In this document: positions 56,076 through 64,000 of the stretch, in pieces
How the letters are laid out: each line of letters starts with the position of its first letter
Position numbering within the stretch: the stretch's first letter is position 1
Assembly: GCF_009728995.1 (NCBI RefSeq)
Contig: NZ_VTZW01000010.1
Span: 406,516-470,515, forward strand
DNA: 64,000 nucleotides
Source: Streptomonospora sp. PA3
GTDB taxonomy: Bacteria > Actinomycetota > Actinomycetes > Streptosporangiales > Streptosporangiaceae
Reading direction: 5' to 3'
The notes under the pieces: generated by a model
What the model was told of the DNA's origin: nothing
Databases searched by the model: none
The model's input: the letters and a program-made list of their open reading frames with translations, nothing else
Made by a program: the position numbers and the translations under genes

Positions 56076-56954
56076 TCAGCGGTGCGCGGCGTCGTAGACG
56101 TCGCGCTTGGGCACACCCAGCGCTCGGGCCACCTCGCGGATCGCGTCCTTGCGCGAGGCGCCCTCGGCCTCGCGCTCGGCGACGGCGGCCGCCAGGTCCT
56201 CGGGGCTGCGCGGCACCTCCGCCGGCGCCGAGCCGGCCACGACGACCGTGATCTCCCCGCGCACCTCGCCCCGGGCCCACTCGGCGAGCTCGCCCAGCGG
56301 GGCGCGGCGCACCTCCTCGTAGGTCTTGGTCAGCTCCCGGCACACCGCCGCGCGACGGTCGGCGCCCAGCGCCTCGGCCATCGCCGCGAGCGTGGCCGCC
56401 AGGCGGTGCGGGCTCTCGAAGAAGACCATGGTGCGGGGCTCATCGGCCAGAGCGCCGAAGTAGCCGCGCCGGCCCTTGCGGGGCGCGAACCCTTCGAAGC
56501 AGAACCGGTCGGTGGGCAGCCCGGAGAGGACCAGGGCGGTGGTCACCGCGGTCGGTCCGGGCACCGCCGTCACCGGCACCCCGGCGTCGGCGCAGGCCGC
56601 CACCAACCGGTATCCGGGGTCGGAGACGCCGGGCATGCCGGCATCGGTCACCACCAGCACGTCGCGGCCCGCCAGCAGCTCTGCCAGCAGCTCCTCGGCC
56701 CGGCGCGGCTCGTTGGCGTCGAAGTAGGAGACCACGCGCGCGCCCGCATCGCCACCCAGGCGGAGACCGGCGCGGGCGGCGAACCGGCGCAGCCGCCGGG
56801 TATCCTCCGCGGCGATGATCCGCGCGCCCTCCAGCGCATGCAGCAGCCGCGGCGGGGCGTCGTCGCTGTTGCCGATGGGCAGCCCCGCGAGCGTCAGTGT
56901 CCCCGGCGCCTGCGCGGCGCGCGGCTCCTCGGCCCCGCTCGGCCCTGCGGTCAC
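56076..56954 (-). CDS. rsmI: 16S rRNA (cytidine1402-2'-O)-methyltransferase
   Basis: SAM-dependent enzyme of the tetrapyrrole-methylase fold that 2'-O-methylates C1402 in the 16S decoding centre. The 292 residues show LTLAGLPIGNSDDAPPRLLHALEGARIIAAEDTRRLRRF and VLVVTDAGMPGVSDPGYRLVAACADAGVPVTAVPGPTAVTTAL. FCFEGFAPRKGRRG, FFESPHRLAATLAAMAEALG and CRELTKTYEEVRRAPLGEL follow. It is divergent from the protein O-mannosyltransferase gene, an arrangement conserved across actinobacteria. Confidence 0.95.
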   Translation of the reverse strand: MTAGPSGAEEPRAAQAPGTLTLAGLPIGNSDDAPPRLLHALEGARIIAAEDTRRLRRFAARAGLRLGGDAGARVVSYFDANEPRRAEELLAELLAGRDVLVVTDAGMPGVSDPGYRLVAACADAGVPVTAVPGPTAVTTALVLSGLPTDRFCFEGFAPRKGRRGYFGALADEPRTMVFFESPHRLAATLAAMAEALGADRRAAVCRELTKTYEEVRRAPLGELAEWARGEVRGEITVVVAGSAPAEVPRSPEDLAAAVAEREAEGASRKDAIREVARALGVPKRDVYDAAHR

Positions 56955-57152
56955 GTTGCACCCGCTTCCTAGACGCTACGGTAAGGGTGTTCCGCGGATG
57001 GGCCCGGACCGGCGCGCACCCCCGCCCCGGCGGCGGGTCGCGGCGCCCGCCCGGCCGACGGCGCGCCGGAACGGCCGCGCGGCACCATCGGCACCGCTCC
57101 GCCGCGAGGTATCCGAAGACCGTCCACCCGTGCCCCAACCTTAAGAGCCGAC

Positions 57153-58784
57153 ATGACCACCACCGCACCCGAAGCCACCGTCGACCCCGACCCGAGCTGG
57201 CGGGCCTCGGTCCGCTCCCGCCTGGTGCCGCCCATGCCCCGGCCCGCCTGGGCCGGGTGGGTCGGCGCGGTGGCGCTCGCCCTGTTCGCCGGAGCGCTGC
57301 GCCTGATCGGTCTGGGCAGACCGGGCGAGATCTACTTCGACGAGACCTACTACGCCAAGAACGCCCTGTCGATGTGGGTCTTCGGCTACGAGCACGAGAC
57401 CCTGGAGAACGCCGACTCGATGCTGGCGCGGGGCAACGGCGACATCTGGAGCGGCGGCGCCGACTTCGTGGTCCACCCGCCCCTGTCCAAATGGCTCATC
57501 GCGGCCGGCGATCAGCTGTGGCGCCTGCTGCCGGGCACCGCGGGGGTGGATCCCGAGGGCTGGCGGCTGGCATCGGCGGTCTTCGGCGCGGTGTCGGTGC
57601 TGCTCCTGGTGCGCATCGCCCAGCGCATGACGCGGTCGTGGCTGCTCGGCTGCGCCGCGGGCCTGATCATGGCACTGGACGGACTGCACTTCACGCTCAG
57701 CCGCATCGCCATGGTCGACATCTTCCTGACCTTCTTCATCCTGGCGGGCTTGGGGTGCCTGGTGATCGACCGCGACCGCACCCGGCTGCGGCTGGCAGAG
57801 AAGGCCGAGCAGGGAGCCGGTGCGGCCAACTGGCTGGGGATGCGCTGGTGGCGGATCGGCGCCGGGGTGTGCCTGGGCCTGGCCGTGGGGTGCAAGTGGT
57901 CGGCGCTGTTCTACCTGGCGGCGTTCGGGCTGCTGACGGTGGCCTGGGACTACGGCGCGCGGCGCAGCGCCGCGCACGACCGCACGGCGCTGCGCTGGTT
58001 CGCCTTCGACGCGGTCCCGGCGTTCTTTCAGACGGTGGGGGTCGCCGCGCTCGCCTACCTGGCCACCTGGAGCGGCTGGTTCGCCACCTCCGGCGGCTAC
58101 GCCCGCGGCTGGGGAGCGGCCCACATGCCCGCGTGGCTGGAGGGGCTCCCCGGTCTGGTGCAGGCGCCCGTCAACGGGCTGCGCAGCCTGGTGCACTACC
58201 ACCAGCAGATGTACTCCTTCCACAGCGGCCTGTCCAAGCCCCACGACTACGCGTCGCAGCCGTGGGAGTGGCCCATCATGCGCACCCCGGTGGCCTTCTA
58301 CTACGACGACCAGCCCTCCACATGCGGCGCTCCCGACTGCTCCACGACGATCCTGAGCATCGGCACGCCGGCGGTGTGGTGGCTGGGGATCATCGCCGTG
58401 GTGGTGATGCTCAGCTGGTGGCTGACCTACCGGGACTGGCGCGCGGGCGCGGTGCTGCTGGGCGTGGCCGCCGGATGGCTGCCGTGGTTCGCCTACCCCG
58501 AGCGGACGATGTTCGTCTTCTACGCGCTGCCGATGCTGCCCTTCGTCGTGCTGGCGATCGTGCTCGCCCTGGGCCTGGCGCTGGGCGCGGGCGAGACCCG
58601 CCCGGAGTACTCGCCCTGGGCGCGGGTGGCCGGCGGCGTGGTCTTCGGTGTGGTGCTGCTGCTGGTGATCGCCAACTTCGCCTACCTGTACCCGGTTCTC
58701 AGCGCCGAGACGATCCCCTACGACTCCTGGGCCGAGCGGATGTGGTTCGAGACCTGGATCTACGGCAACGGCGGCGCGGACTGA
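57153..58784 (+). CDS. pmt: Polyprenol-phosphate-mannose-protein O-mannosyltransferase (PMT family)
   Basis: Polytopic membrane GT-C glycosyltransferase that mannosylates secreted proteins using polyprenyl-phosphate mannose. At 543 residues it is full length for the actinobacterial form. The first extracellular loop carries PGEIYFDETYYAKNALSM, with the acidic catalytic pair DE, then DFVVHPPLSKWLIAAGDQLW. Later come LSRIAMVDIFLTFFILAGLGCL, LGLAVGCKWSALFYL and, in the C-terminal half, WPIMRTPVAFYYDDQPSTCGAPDC. About ten membrane helices are visible. Confidence 0.93.
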   Translation: MTTTAPEATVDPDPSWRASVRSRLVPPMPRPAWAGWVGAVALALFAGALRLIGLGRPGEIYFDETYYAKNALSMWVFGYEHETLENADSMLARGNGDIWSGGADFVVHPPLSKWLIAAGDQLWRLLPGTAGVDPEGWRLASAVFGAVSVLLLVRIAQRMTRSWLLGCAAGLIMALDGLHFTLSRIAMVDIFLTFFILAGLGCLVIDRDRTRLRLAEKAEQGAGAANWLGMRWWRIGAGVCLGLAVGCKWSALFYLAAFGLLTVAWDYGARRSAAHDRTALRWFAFDAVPAFFQTVGVAALAYLATWSGWFATSGGYARGWGAAHMPAWLEGLPGLVQAPVNGLRSLVHYHQQMYSFHSGLSKPHDYASQPWEWPIMRTPVAFYYDDQPSTCGAPDCSTTILSIGTPAVWWLGIIAVVVMLSWWLTYRDWRAGAVLLGVAAGWLPWFAYPERTMFVFYALPMLPFVVLAIVLALGLALGAGETRPEYSPWARVAGGVVFGVVLLLVIANFAYLYPVLSAETIPYDSWAERMWFETWIYGNGGAD

Positions 58785-59151
58785 CCGCGCCGCCGGGCGT
58801 CGCCGCGGCCATCGGCGGCGCCCGGCGGCCCCGAGCGAGGAGGGAAGACGGCGCCTCAAAGCGCCCCGCGCACCCGCGGGAAACACGCGCGGGCGGCGGA
58901 ATCGACGGTTGCGACACCCCTCGATGACAGGAAGTTGAACACTGATTCCGCCACCGGAAAGGCTCGGCAAGCGTGTGCACGCCTGGTAGTCTCATGATCC
59001 GGTTGCGGTTGTAGTTTCCATTGATGGCCCAGGCGCCTCACGGAACTTCACGTGGGCGCTTGTCGGTTGGGCGGAAACTCCCTGGGGCGGGCGCTCAGCG
59101 ACCCGGGGCCAGCAGGGTGCGGCCCCGAAGTAGTCCCCAAAGGGAGAGCAG
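58785..59151 (+). promoter_or_regulatory. Long structured leader of the cold-shock gene
   Basis: About 365 bases between pmt and the cold-shock ATG. A hairpin at 59033-59059 (stem GCGCC-T-CACG / CGTG-GGCGC, loop GAACTTCA) and a second at 59104-59127 (CGGGGCC / GGCCCCG) precede the Shine-Dalgarno AAAGGGAGA. Structured leaders of this kind control translation of cspA-type mRNAs. The promoter is probably in the AT-richer stretch near 58920-59015. Confidence 0.5.
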
Positions 59152-59355
59152 ATGGCTCAGGGCACCGTGAAGTGGTTCAACTCTGAGAAGGGTTTCGGTT
59201 TCATCGCCGTTGAGGGCGGTGGACCGGACGTGTTCGTGCACTACTCGGCGATCGCGGGTACCGGCTTCCGGAACCTGGAAGAGGACCAGTCGGTCGAGTT
59301 CGAGATCACCCAGGGCCCCAAGGGCCCGCAGGCGTCCAACGTGCGCGCACTCTGA
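59152..59355 (+). CDS. Cold-shock protein (CspA family)
   Basis: A 67-residue single OB-fold RNA chaperone. RNP1 is KGFGFIAV and RNP2 is VFVHYSAI. The start [18 protein letters not shown] and the ending [20 protein letters not shown] are typical of actinobacterial Csp proteins. GGGAGA lies six bases before the ATG. It is monocistronic, with its own terminator. Confidence 0.97.
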   Translation: MAQGTVKWFNSEKGFGFIAVEGGGPDVFVHYSAIAGTGFRNLEEDQSVEFEITQGPKGPQASNVRAL

Positions 59356-59376
59356 CGTCGCCTGAATCCTTTCTCG

Positions 59377-59414
59377 GCCCTTCGCTCGGTTTCGGGCGAA
59401 GGGCTGCCGTTTTC
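59377..59414 (+). terminator. Intrinsic terminator of the cold-shock gene
   Basis: 9-bp stem GCCCTTCGC / GCGAAGGGC with a 10-nt loop, followed by TGCCGTTTTCT. It lies 22 bases after the stop. Confidence 0.85.
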
Positions 59415-59445
59415 TGCGGGCGTGCGGGGCGCGTCCCTTTTTCGG

Positions 59446-60450
59446 TTACATCGCTGGACTTTGGTCTGGTCGCCGGTTCGATGCGGCAGGTCCGGAATCC
59501 GCGGCAGCGGTGTGGCCCGCCCCCGCTTCCGCCGCCTCCCGCTCAGCCGGCGCGGCCTCCGCTTCGCGCCCTTCGGCCTCGCCGACCGCGCCCAAGGAGC
59601 GCACCTGCTCGCTGAGCCGGCTCACCTGCTCGGTCAGCTCCTCCAGCCGCCGCATCACCGACTGGTGCTGGACCAGCTCCAGCTCCTGGTCCTCCTGCCA
59701 GCGCTCGGCGTTGACCTCCTGCTCCAGGGCGGTGACGATCACGCCGATCACCAGGTTCAGCATGATGAAGGCCGTCAGCACGATGTAGCCGATGAAGAAC
59801 AGCGACGCCATCGGGTGCCCCTCCATCACCGGCTGGGCCACCTCGGGCCAGTCCTCGGTGGTGAGCAGCACGAACATCGTGTACAGAGTGGTGCCCAGGT
59901 CGCCGAAGTGCTCGGGATCGATGTCGTGGAAGAGCCGCTCGCCCAGCACCGCGGCCGTGTAGACGATGATCAGCAGCAGGCCGATGACCGTCCCCATGCC
60001 GGGCACCGACCGGAACAGCGCGGTGACGATCGTGCGCATCTGCGGCACAACGCTGACCAGCCGCAGGATCCGCAGGATGCGCAGCATCCGCAGCACCGAG
60101 AAGCCCGACGACGCCGGAACCACCGCGATCCCGACCACGACCATGTCGAACCAGTTCCAGGGGTCGCGGAAGAAGCCGCGGCCGTAGGCGGCGACCTTGA
60201 GCGCCAGTTCGGCGGCGAAGGCGGTGACGAAGCAGACCTCGGCTGCGTACAGCAGGCCCGCTGCACCCGCGAGGGGACCGTCGACATAGGTCTCCAGCCC
60301 CAGCGTGCCGGCGTTGAGCAGGATCAGCCCCACGATCGCCGTCTGGAACCAGCGGGTGCCGACGACGCTCTGCGCCCAGCCGCGCAGCGGGTTGCCGCCC
60401 GTGCGCCCGCCATCGTCCCCAGCGGAGGCGCTGCGCGCCGCGGACCTCAC
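59446..60450 (-). CDS. Voltage-gated cation channel of the NaChBac type
   Basis: A 334-residue single-domain six-helix channel. S4 is arginine-rich (FSVLRMLRILRILRLVSVVPQMRTI), carrying gating charges every third residue. The pore/selectivity region is FVLLTTEDWPEVAQ, close to the TLESW-type filter of bacterial sodium channels. S6 is FIGYIVLTAFIMLNLVIGVIVTALEQEV. A C-terminal coiled coil for tetramerisation follows (LEELTEQVSRLSEQVRSL), then an Ala/Glu-rich tail. I use GTG 60450 with GGAGG six bases upstream; a TTG at 60486 is an alternative. Ion selectivity cannot be read reliably from the filter alone. Confidence 0.88.
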   Translation of the reverse strand: MRSAARSASAGDDGGRTGGNPLRGWAQSVVGTRWFQTAIVGLILLNAGTLGLETYVDGPLAGAAGLLYAAEVCFVTAFAAELALKVAAYGRGFFRDPWNWFDMVVVGIAVVPASSGFSVLRMLRILRILRLVSVVPQMRTIVTALFRSVPGMGTVIGLLLIIVYTAAVLGERLFHDIDPEHFGDLGTTLYTMFVLLTTEDWPEVAQPVMEGHPMASLFFIGYIVLTAFIMLNLVIGVIVTALEQEVNAERWQEDQELELVQHQSVMRRLEELTEQVSRLSEQVRSLGAVGEAEGREAEAAPAEREAAEAGAGHTAAADSGPAASNRRPDQSPAM

Positions 60451-60657
60451 TGGCACCCTCCACCCCCTGATCGCCAACCGCCACAACGATAGCGCTCGGC
60501 CATGCCGCGCACGGAGGGCCGGGTCGGGCCGCCGCGGGCGCCCGTGGGCCGCCAGTCGTCATCCACAGGCCGCCCGCCGTTGCCCACGGCCGGTGCCACA
60601 GCGGTTAATCTGCTAGAAGGCCGGAGAAACCACCACAGGCCATCGGAGGACCCGCGC

Positions 60658-60981
60658 ATGTTCAACATCGGGGCCGGCGAGTTCATCGCACTCGCCGTGC
60701 TCGCATTGGTGATCTTCGGCCCCGATCAGCTGCCCAAGGCCGCGGCGCAGATCGGGCGGGTGCTGCGGCAGCTGCGTACCATGGCCGACAGCGCCAAGGA
60801 CGACATCCGCAAGGGCCTCGGGCCGGAGTTCAAGGACTTCGACGTCGACGACCTCAATCCGCGGCGGTTCGTGCAGAAGCACTTCTGGGAGGCCGACGAC
60901 GATGACGACCCCGCCGACCGCCGCAGGCCCGCCGCTCGGCTGAACGGCAAGCGGCCGCCCTTCGACAGCGAGGCCACCTGA
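60658..60981 (+). CDS. tatB: Twin-arginine translocase subunit TatB-like
   Basis: A 107-residue protein with an N-out single helix, MFNIGAGEFIALAVLALVIFGPDQLPKAAAQIGRVLR. It keeps the Glu after the short N-terminus and the FGPxxLP hinge of TatB. The amphipathic helix and an acidic C-terminus (EADDDDDPADRRRP) follow. It helps recognise folded substrates of the Tat pathway together with TatC, which is not in the window. GGAGGA precedes the ATG by seven bases. Confidence 0.92.
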   Translation: MFNIGAGEFIALAVLALVIFGPDQLPKAAAQIGRVLRQLRTMADSAKDDIRKGLGPEFKDFDVDDLNPRRFVQKHFWEADDDDDPADRRRPAARLNGKRPPFDSEAT

Positions 60982-61082
60982 GAGCCGGCCGCGGTCCAGC
61001 GCCCGCCCGTCGCGGCGGCGAGGCACCGGCCGCCGGTCGGCATACCCGGAGCCGGACGACCGCGAACGCCGCACGTCCGCCC

Positions 61083-61688
61083 TCAGCCGAACATCATCAC
61101 CAGGAACAGCCCGATTCCCCCGACCACGACGGATCCCGCGATCACAGCGGGCGAGCCGACGGTGGCCACGAGAACCTCCGCGGCGATCGTGCCGGCCACC
61201 GCGGCGGCGGGCCAGGGCCAGCGCGGCGACGGCTCCCAGCCGTTGCGGCGCTCCCGGAACACGGCCGCGACGGCCGCGAGCCCCAGCAGCGCCCAGAAGG
61301 CCACGTGCCACCCGGCACGCGTCGCCGGTGTGATGTAGTCCGCCGATCCGGCGGTGACCATGACGAACAGCACCGTGGATATCCACAGGCGCCAGTGCCT
61401 CCTGCGATCGAACGCCGGGATTGCCTTGCGGCGGGCGCGTTCGGCGCGGCGGAACCGCTCTGCCGCCACGGGCGCACGCTCGTCGCCGGCCGGCTCGGTC
61501 GCGGGCTCCTGCGGTGGCGGCTGCGGATCGGCCGGCCACGCGGGCTGGGCGGCGTCGGCGGGCAACTGGTAGCCGCCGGGGGTGTGGTGGCCGGGCGGGA
61601 ACTCGCTGCCGCCCGGATAGCGGCCGCGCTCAGGGCGCGGGGTCGACGCAGGGTGTTCGGGTGAGGGCTGCTCCGGATAGTCGGGCAC
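61083..61688 (-). CDS. Hypothetical membrane protein with Pro-rich N-terminus
   Basis: A 201-residue protein. The first 90 residues are Pro/Glu-rich and disordered, then a basic stretch (ERFRRAERARRKAIPAFDRRRHWR). Three or four hydrophobic segments follow (ISTVLFVMVTAGSADYI, AFWALLGLAAVAAVF, AAAVAGTIAAEVLVATVG, AVIAGSVVVGGIGLFLVMMF). No domain recognised. GTG start at 61688. It is convergent with tatB. Confidence 0.65.
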   Translation of the reverse strand: MPDYPEQPSPEHPASTPRPERGRYPGGSEFPPGHHTPGGYQLPADAAQPAWPADPQPPPQEPATEPAGDERAPVAAERFRRAERARRKAIPAFDRRRHWRLWISTVLFVMVTAGSADYITPATRAGWHVAFWALLGLAAVAAVFRERRNGWEPSPRWPWPAAAVAGTIAAEVLVATVGSPAVIAGSVVVGGIGLFLVMMFG

Positions 61689-61870
61689 GGGTCTCGCCGT
61701 CCTTCTGCCGCTGGCCCGGAATCACTCTCTGTTGCCTACCCGCCAAGCGCCGCACCGCAACCCCGCGCCGCGCCGATCGCCGCCGCGGTGCTCCCGCCCC
61801 GCGGCCCGCGGCGCCGGTTCGCGCGAGCGCATCGGCAAGACCAGGCAGGACAGGCGAAAGAGCGCATAGA

Positions 61871-61914
61871 AACGCCGTTTCCCGGCCCGGGGGCACGTAC
61901 CGGGAAACGGCGTT
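61871..61914 (-). terminator. Intrinsic terminator of the small-peptide gene
   Basis: Perfect 15-bp inverted repeat AACGCCGTTTCCCGG / CCGGGAAACGGCGTT with a 14-nt loop, followed on the minus strand by TCTATG. It lies 36 bases below the stop of the peptide gene at 61951. Confidence 0.7.
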
Positions 61915-61950
61915 GCCGAATCGTTCGGCTACCGGTGGACGGGCAGCCTG

Positions 61951-62070
61951 TTACAGCCAGTTGAAGCCGGCAGTCGCCGCCTCGGCCGTGTCGGCGGTGG
62001 CGGCGGGAATCGAAGGCGCGAGAACCGCGGTGACAGCGAGTGCGATGACCGCGCAGGTCTTCTTTAACAC
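61951..62070 (-). CDS. Small secreted peptide with a TTA second codon
   Basis: A 39-residue ORF: a signal peptide (KKTCAVIALAVTAVLAPSIPAATA) and a 13-residue mature peptide DTAEAATAGFNWL. The start is GTG 62070, with AAAGG six bases upstream; an in-frame ATG at 62085 lies above that RBS. Codon 2 is TTA, the rare leucine codon of high-GC actinomycetes that depends on the bldA tRNA in Streptomyces. A strong terminator follows. I recognise no family; the size suggests a secreted signal, surfactant-like or morphogenetic peptide. Confidence 0.55.
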   Translation of the reverse strand: MLKKTCAVIALAVTAVLAPSIPAATADTAEAATAGFNWL

Positions 62071-62148
62071 AGTGCACCTTTCCATTGCATCATCATCCAT
62101 CCCCGGAACGTAAGATAAGCCACCGGCCACACTTCGCGCAAGCCCCAA

Positions 62149-62800
62149 ACCAGGGTTTACCAGGCTTCTACCGGCTATATATGTCTATAGTGCGGAAAAA
62201 CGCATAAACAATGCACCGCGCCACCGAACCCGTCGGCGCCGCCCCCACCCCACTCGGTCGGCCACCGACATCGGCTGCGGCCTGCGGATTCACCGCCAAC
62301 CAGGCCCTGACCAGGAAAAACACACTACTGCAGAGCCAGGAGCCCCTCCCAGGACACTCCTGCAGGCATCCCACACGCGCGGCCCATGCGCGCCGGGGCC
62401 CTCGAAACAACCCCCACCTGCGAATTCTCGCGCCGTCGAAAATTCCGGGGTCCGACCGCGGGCCGCGAATGAGGACGAGCCGGACCGCCATTGATCGAGT
62501 TCACCATTTTAGTGGAAGATAGCCAATGCAATGCACAGCCGCCGAGAGTCGCCGACGCCGAACGGATCGCCGGACGGGGCGGCAGACAGCGAGGCACCGG
62601 AATCCCCTGCACACACAATACCCGCATCCGGCCGGGTGTGCCGCGGTTTTCCCCAGGTCACCACATGTCCGCATTGACCGGGTTTGTCGCCGACACAGAT
62701 GGGGTGCACACAAAAAGGAGACCGCGCTGCGGTCTCCTTACTAATCTGATTCGGACTTCCGCCGATCCAGAGCGGATTCGGCGGATATCCGCGATATGTG
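62149..62800. other. AT-richer intergenic region, no gene seen
   Basis: About 650 bases that are noticeably less GC-rich than the rest of the window (e.g. CTATATATGTCTATAGTG near 62175-62192). No frame looks coding. The right end holds the tRNA-Ala terminator. The left end probably contains the promoter of the small-peptide gene. Confidence 0.5.
62715..62739 (-). terminator. Terminator of tRNA-Ala
   Basis: 11-bp stem AAGGAGACCGC / GCGGTCTCCTT with loop GCT, followed on the minus strand by TTTGTGTG. It is 62 bases past the tRNA 3' end. Confidence 0.8.
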
Positions 62801-62874
62801 TGGAGCTGAGGGGATTTGAACCCCTGACCCCCTCGATGCGAACGAGGTGCGCTACCGGACTGCGCCACAGCCCC
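62801..62874 (-). tRNA. tRNA-Ala (CGC)
   Basis: Acceptor GGGGCTG / CAGCTCC with the alanine identity pair G3-U70, discriminator A, CCA not encoded. The anticodon stem CCTCG/CGAGG has loop TTCGCAT, giving anticodon CGC. The T arm is AGGGG TTCAAAT CCCCT. Confidence 0.95.
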
Positions 62875-62951
62875 TGAACAACGCTCCAAATACTAGCAGC
62901 TTCGCGCGCGTGGTCCGAACCGCGCGGCCGCCGCGGGCGACCGAGCACGGC

Positions 62952-63671
62952 TCAGTCGCCCGCGGCACGCTGATGGGCGTCGGTGTACTGGTCGTAGACC
63001 TGGTTGCGCCGCTCCATCAGCTCGATGACCTGCGCCTCGCGCGCCGCTCTCGCCTCCTCGCGAGCCCGGCGCAGCTCGGCCAGCCGCCTGCGGCGGCGCG
63101 CCTCGGCGGCCCGCCGCTCGGCGTCGGCCTTGGCCGCCTCGCGCAGGAGCACCAGGTGGCCCGCCAGCAGCACGGCCGGCGGCGCCAGCACCCACCACGG
63201 CCCCAGGCCGGCGGCGACGCCGGCGCCGCTCAGCACGAGCAGCGCCGTCAGCCCGAACGTGCGGCGCCGGCGGCGCGCGATGACCTTGGCGCGGCTGACC
63301 CGCGGCCGCGGCGGCGGCGCTGCGGAGTACACGGCCGTCTCTTCGTACTCGGAGTCCTCCTCGGGCTCCCGCACGGGTGCGCTGCGCTCCATCGAGTCCG
63401 CCTCCGGCACCGCGTCGCCGCGGCCCTCGGGCGCGCCGGCGCCCGTCCCGGTCCGCTCGGTGTCCGCGGGGTCCGCATCGTTCGCGGCGGGGTCGCCGTC
63501 GGCGTCCTCCGCGGCGTCCGCGTCCGGGTCGGCGCCGAGGTCGGCATCGAGGTCGGCGTCCAGCTCCGCGCCGTCCTCGTGGTCCACTGCGGCGTCGCGG
63601 CGCAGCAGCATCGGCACCAGCACGATGAGCCAGACGACGACGATGGCGAGATACAGAGGAGAGCTGCTCAT
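62952..63671 (-). CDS. glpR: GlpR/SepX-like divisome membrane protein
   Basis: A 239-residue protein. The first helix starts at residue 5 (SSSPLYLAIVVVWLIVLVPMLLRRD), the N-terminus of the actinobacterial GlpR/SepX family that recruits Glp to the FtsZ division machinery. Residues 26-125 form a long acidic disordered region. A basic patch (SRAKVIARRRRRTFG) precedes a second hydrophobic hairpin (LTALLVLSGAGVAAGLGPWWVLAPPAVLLAGHLVLL). The C-terminal 65 residues form a charged coiled coil. The location next to a tRNA-Ala is usual for this family. The glp partner would lie outside the window or elsewhere. Confidence 0.7.
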   Translation of the reverse strand: MSSSPLYLAIVVVWLIVLVPMLLRRDAAVDHEDGAELDADLDADLGADPDADAAEDADGDPAANDADPADTERTGTGAGAPEGRGDAVPEADSMERSAPVREPEEDSEYEETAVYSAAPPPRPRVSRAKVIARRRRRTFGLTALLVLSGAGVAAGLGPWWVLAPPAVLLAGHLVLLREAAKADAERRAAEARRRRRLAELRRAREEARAAREAQVIELMERRNQVYDQYTDAHQRAAGD

Positions 63672-63957
63672 GACCCCTCCTCGTACCGCCGACCACAGGA
63701 CAGCCCCAGACGCTCCGGCGGCAAGTTCCGTTCACGGCCCATGGCGGGTGGCGGCCTCTCGGCGGACCGCCCCGAGGTCACGATCCGGCGCCCGAGCCGT
63801 ACATCGTGCCACTCGTCATGCGCCGCCCCCCATGCGCCGTATGCACGTGTTGCCTGCATCGTTGGTGCGTCTACGTTCCGCACCGTACGACCAGGTGTCC
63901 ATAAATGCGCAGTATTCGGACCGGAGTGTCGTGAGATTACAGTCTTTCCTCTTCCCG
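63672..63957. other. Intergenic region upstream of the GlpR/SepX-like gene
   Basis: About 290 bases with no gene. The AT-richer stretch 63880-63950 may hold a promoter or the left end of the repeat copy that follows. Confidence 0.4.
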
Positions 63958-64000
63958 CCCGTCGCCCACCACCTCCCTAACGGTGGCGCTGCGCGCCGAG
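63958..64000. repeat. Edge copy (D) of the 44-bp unit of the MITE-like family
   Basis: The last 43 bases match the 44-bp unit of copies A and B with about seven differences, including the CCTAACGG.GGCGCTGCGCGCC core. The element runs off the window. A GTCGTG about 30 bp to its left (63928) could be the terminal repeat. Confidence 0.6.

Noticed and set aside
62168-62627. Short ORFs in the AT-richer region right of the small peptide
   Set aside because: Their composition and codon use do not resemble the neighbouring genes, and none has a signal, domain or ribosome binding site.

Overview
The window is very GC-rich throughout, with dense genes on both strands, strong G/C bias at third codon positions and frequent GTG and TTG starts. 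Gene content (RpfB with DUF348/G5 domains, a GlpR/SepX-like divisome protein, a DsbA-fold protein of the mycothiol-dependent type, an F420-dependent DDN-type reductase, protein O-mannosyltransferase, tRNAs without encoded CCA) points to an actinomycete. A member of the Nocardiopsaceae/Streptosporangiales is my best guess; this is inferred from gene order and families, not from a search. I see no rRNA, CRISPR array, phage or intact transposase.

Layout. 1-5 kb: start of a Bax-inhibitor-like gene, then proline catabolism (proline dehydrogenase, P5C dehydrogenase) divergent from a PucR-type regulator. 4.9-6 kb: a small antitoxin-tail-like ORF and an RHH/PIN toxin-antitoxin pair with a probably leaderless promoter. 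6-9.5 kb: a DDN-hemerythrin fusion, an atypical tRNA-like gene, and ndh with a predicted Rex operator. 9.5-24 kb: the conserved actinobacterial mfd / mazG / eno / ftsB-divIC / DUF501 / ppx neighbourhood, interrupted by a TauE exporter, a RodA/FtsW protein and an APS-kinase fusion. 24-28.4 kb: a phosphotransferase-fold protein, then cysN, cysD and cysQ. Together with the APS kinase these make and recycle PAPS; no PAPS reductase or sulfite reductase is visible here, which suggests sulfation. 28.5-33.3 kb: pth, rplY, prs, glmU and tRNA-Gln.

33.5-37 kb: a fatty-acid desaturase with its TetR regulator, a MarR regulator with a perfect palindromic operator, and an SGNH-hydrolase lipoprotein. 37.6-41.2 kb: an ABC-F ATPase and a split transketolase preceded by a MerR-type promoter. 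41.4-52.6 kb: the conserved ispE / ksgA / rpfB / tatD / metG neighbourhood, carrying an inserted Ser/Thr kinase, an inserted CoA-transferase and two repeat elements. 52.8-60.5 kb: a small secreted protein, a SecDF fusion, rsmI divergent from the protein mannosyltransferase gene, a cold-shock gene with a structured leader, and a voltage-gated channel. 60.6-64 kb: tatB, membrane proteins, a 39-residue secreted peptide with a TTA second codon, tRNA-Ala and the GlpR/SepX-like gene.

The most unusual signal is a family of non-coding, MITE-like elements. Two copies (45815-46201 and 49194-49579) are almost equal in length, have related ends, and carry the same core in opposite orientations. A third (35213-35288) keeps only the ends. 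A fourth runs off the right edge. The three complete copies start within about 15 bp of a stop codon.
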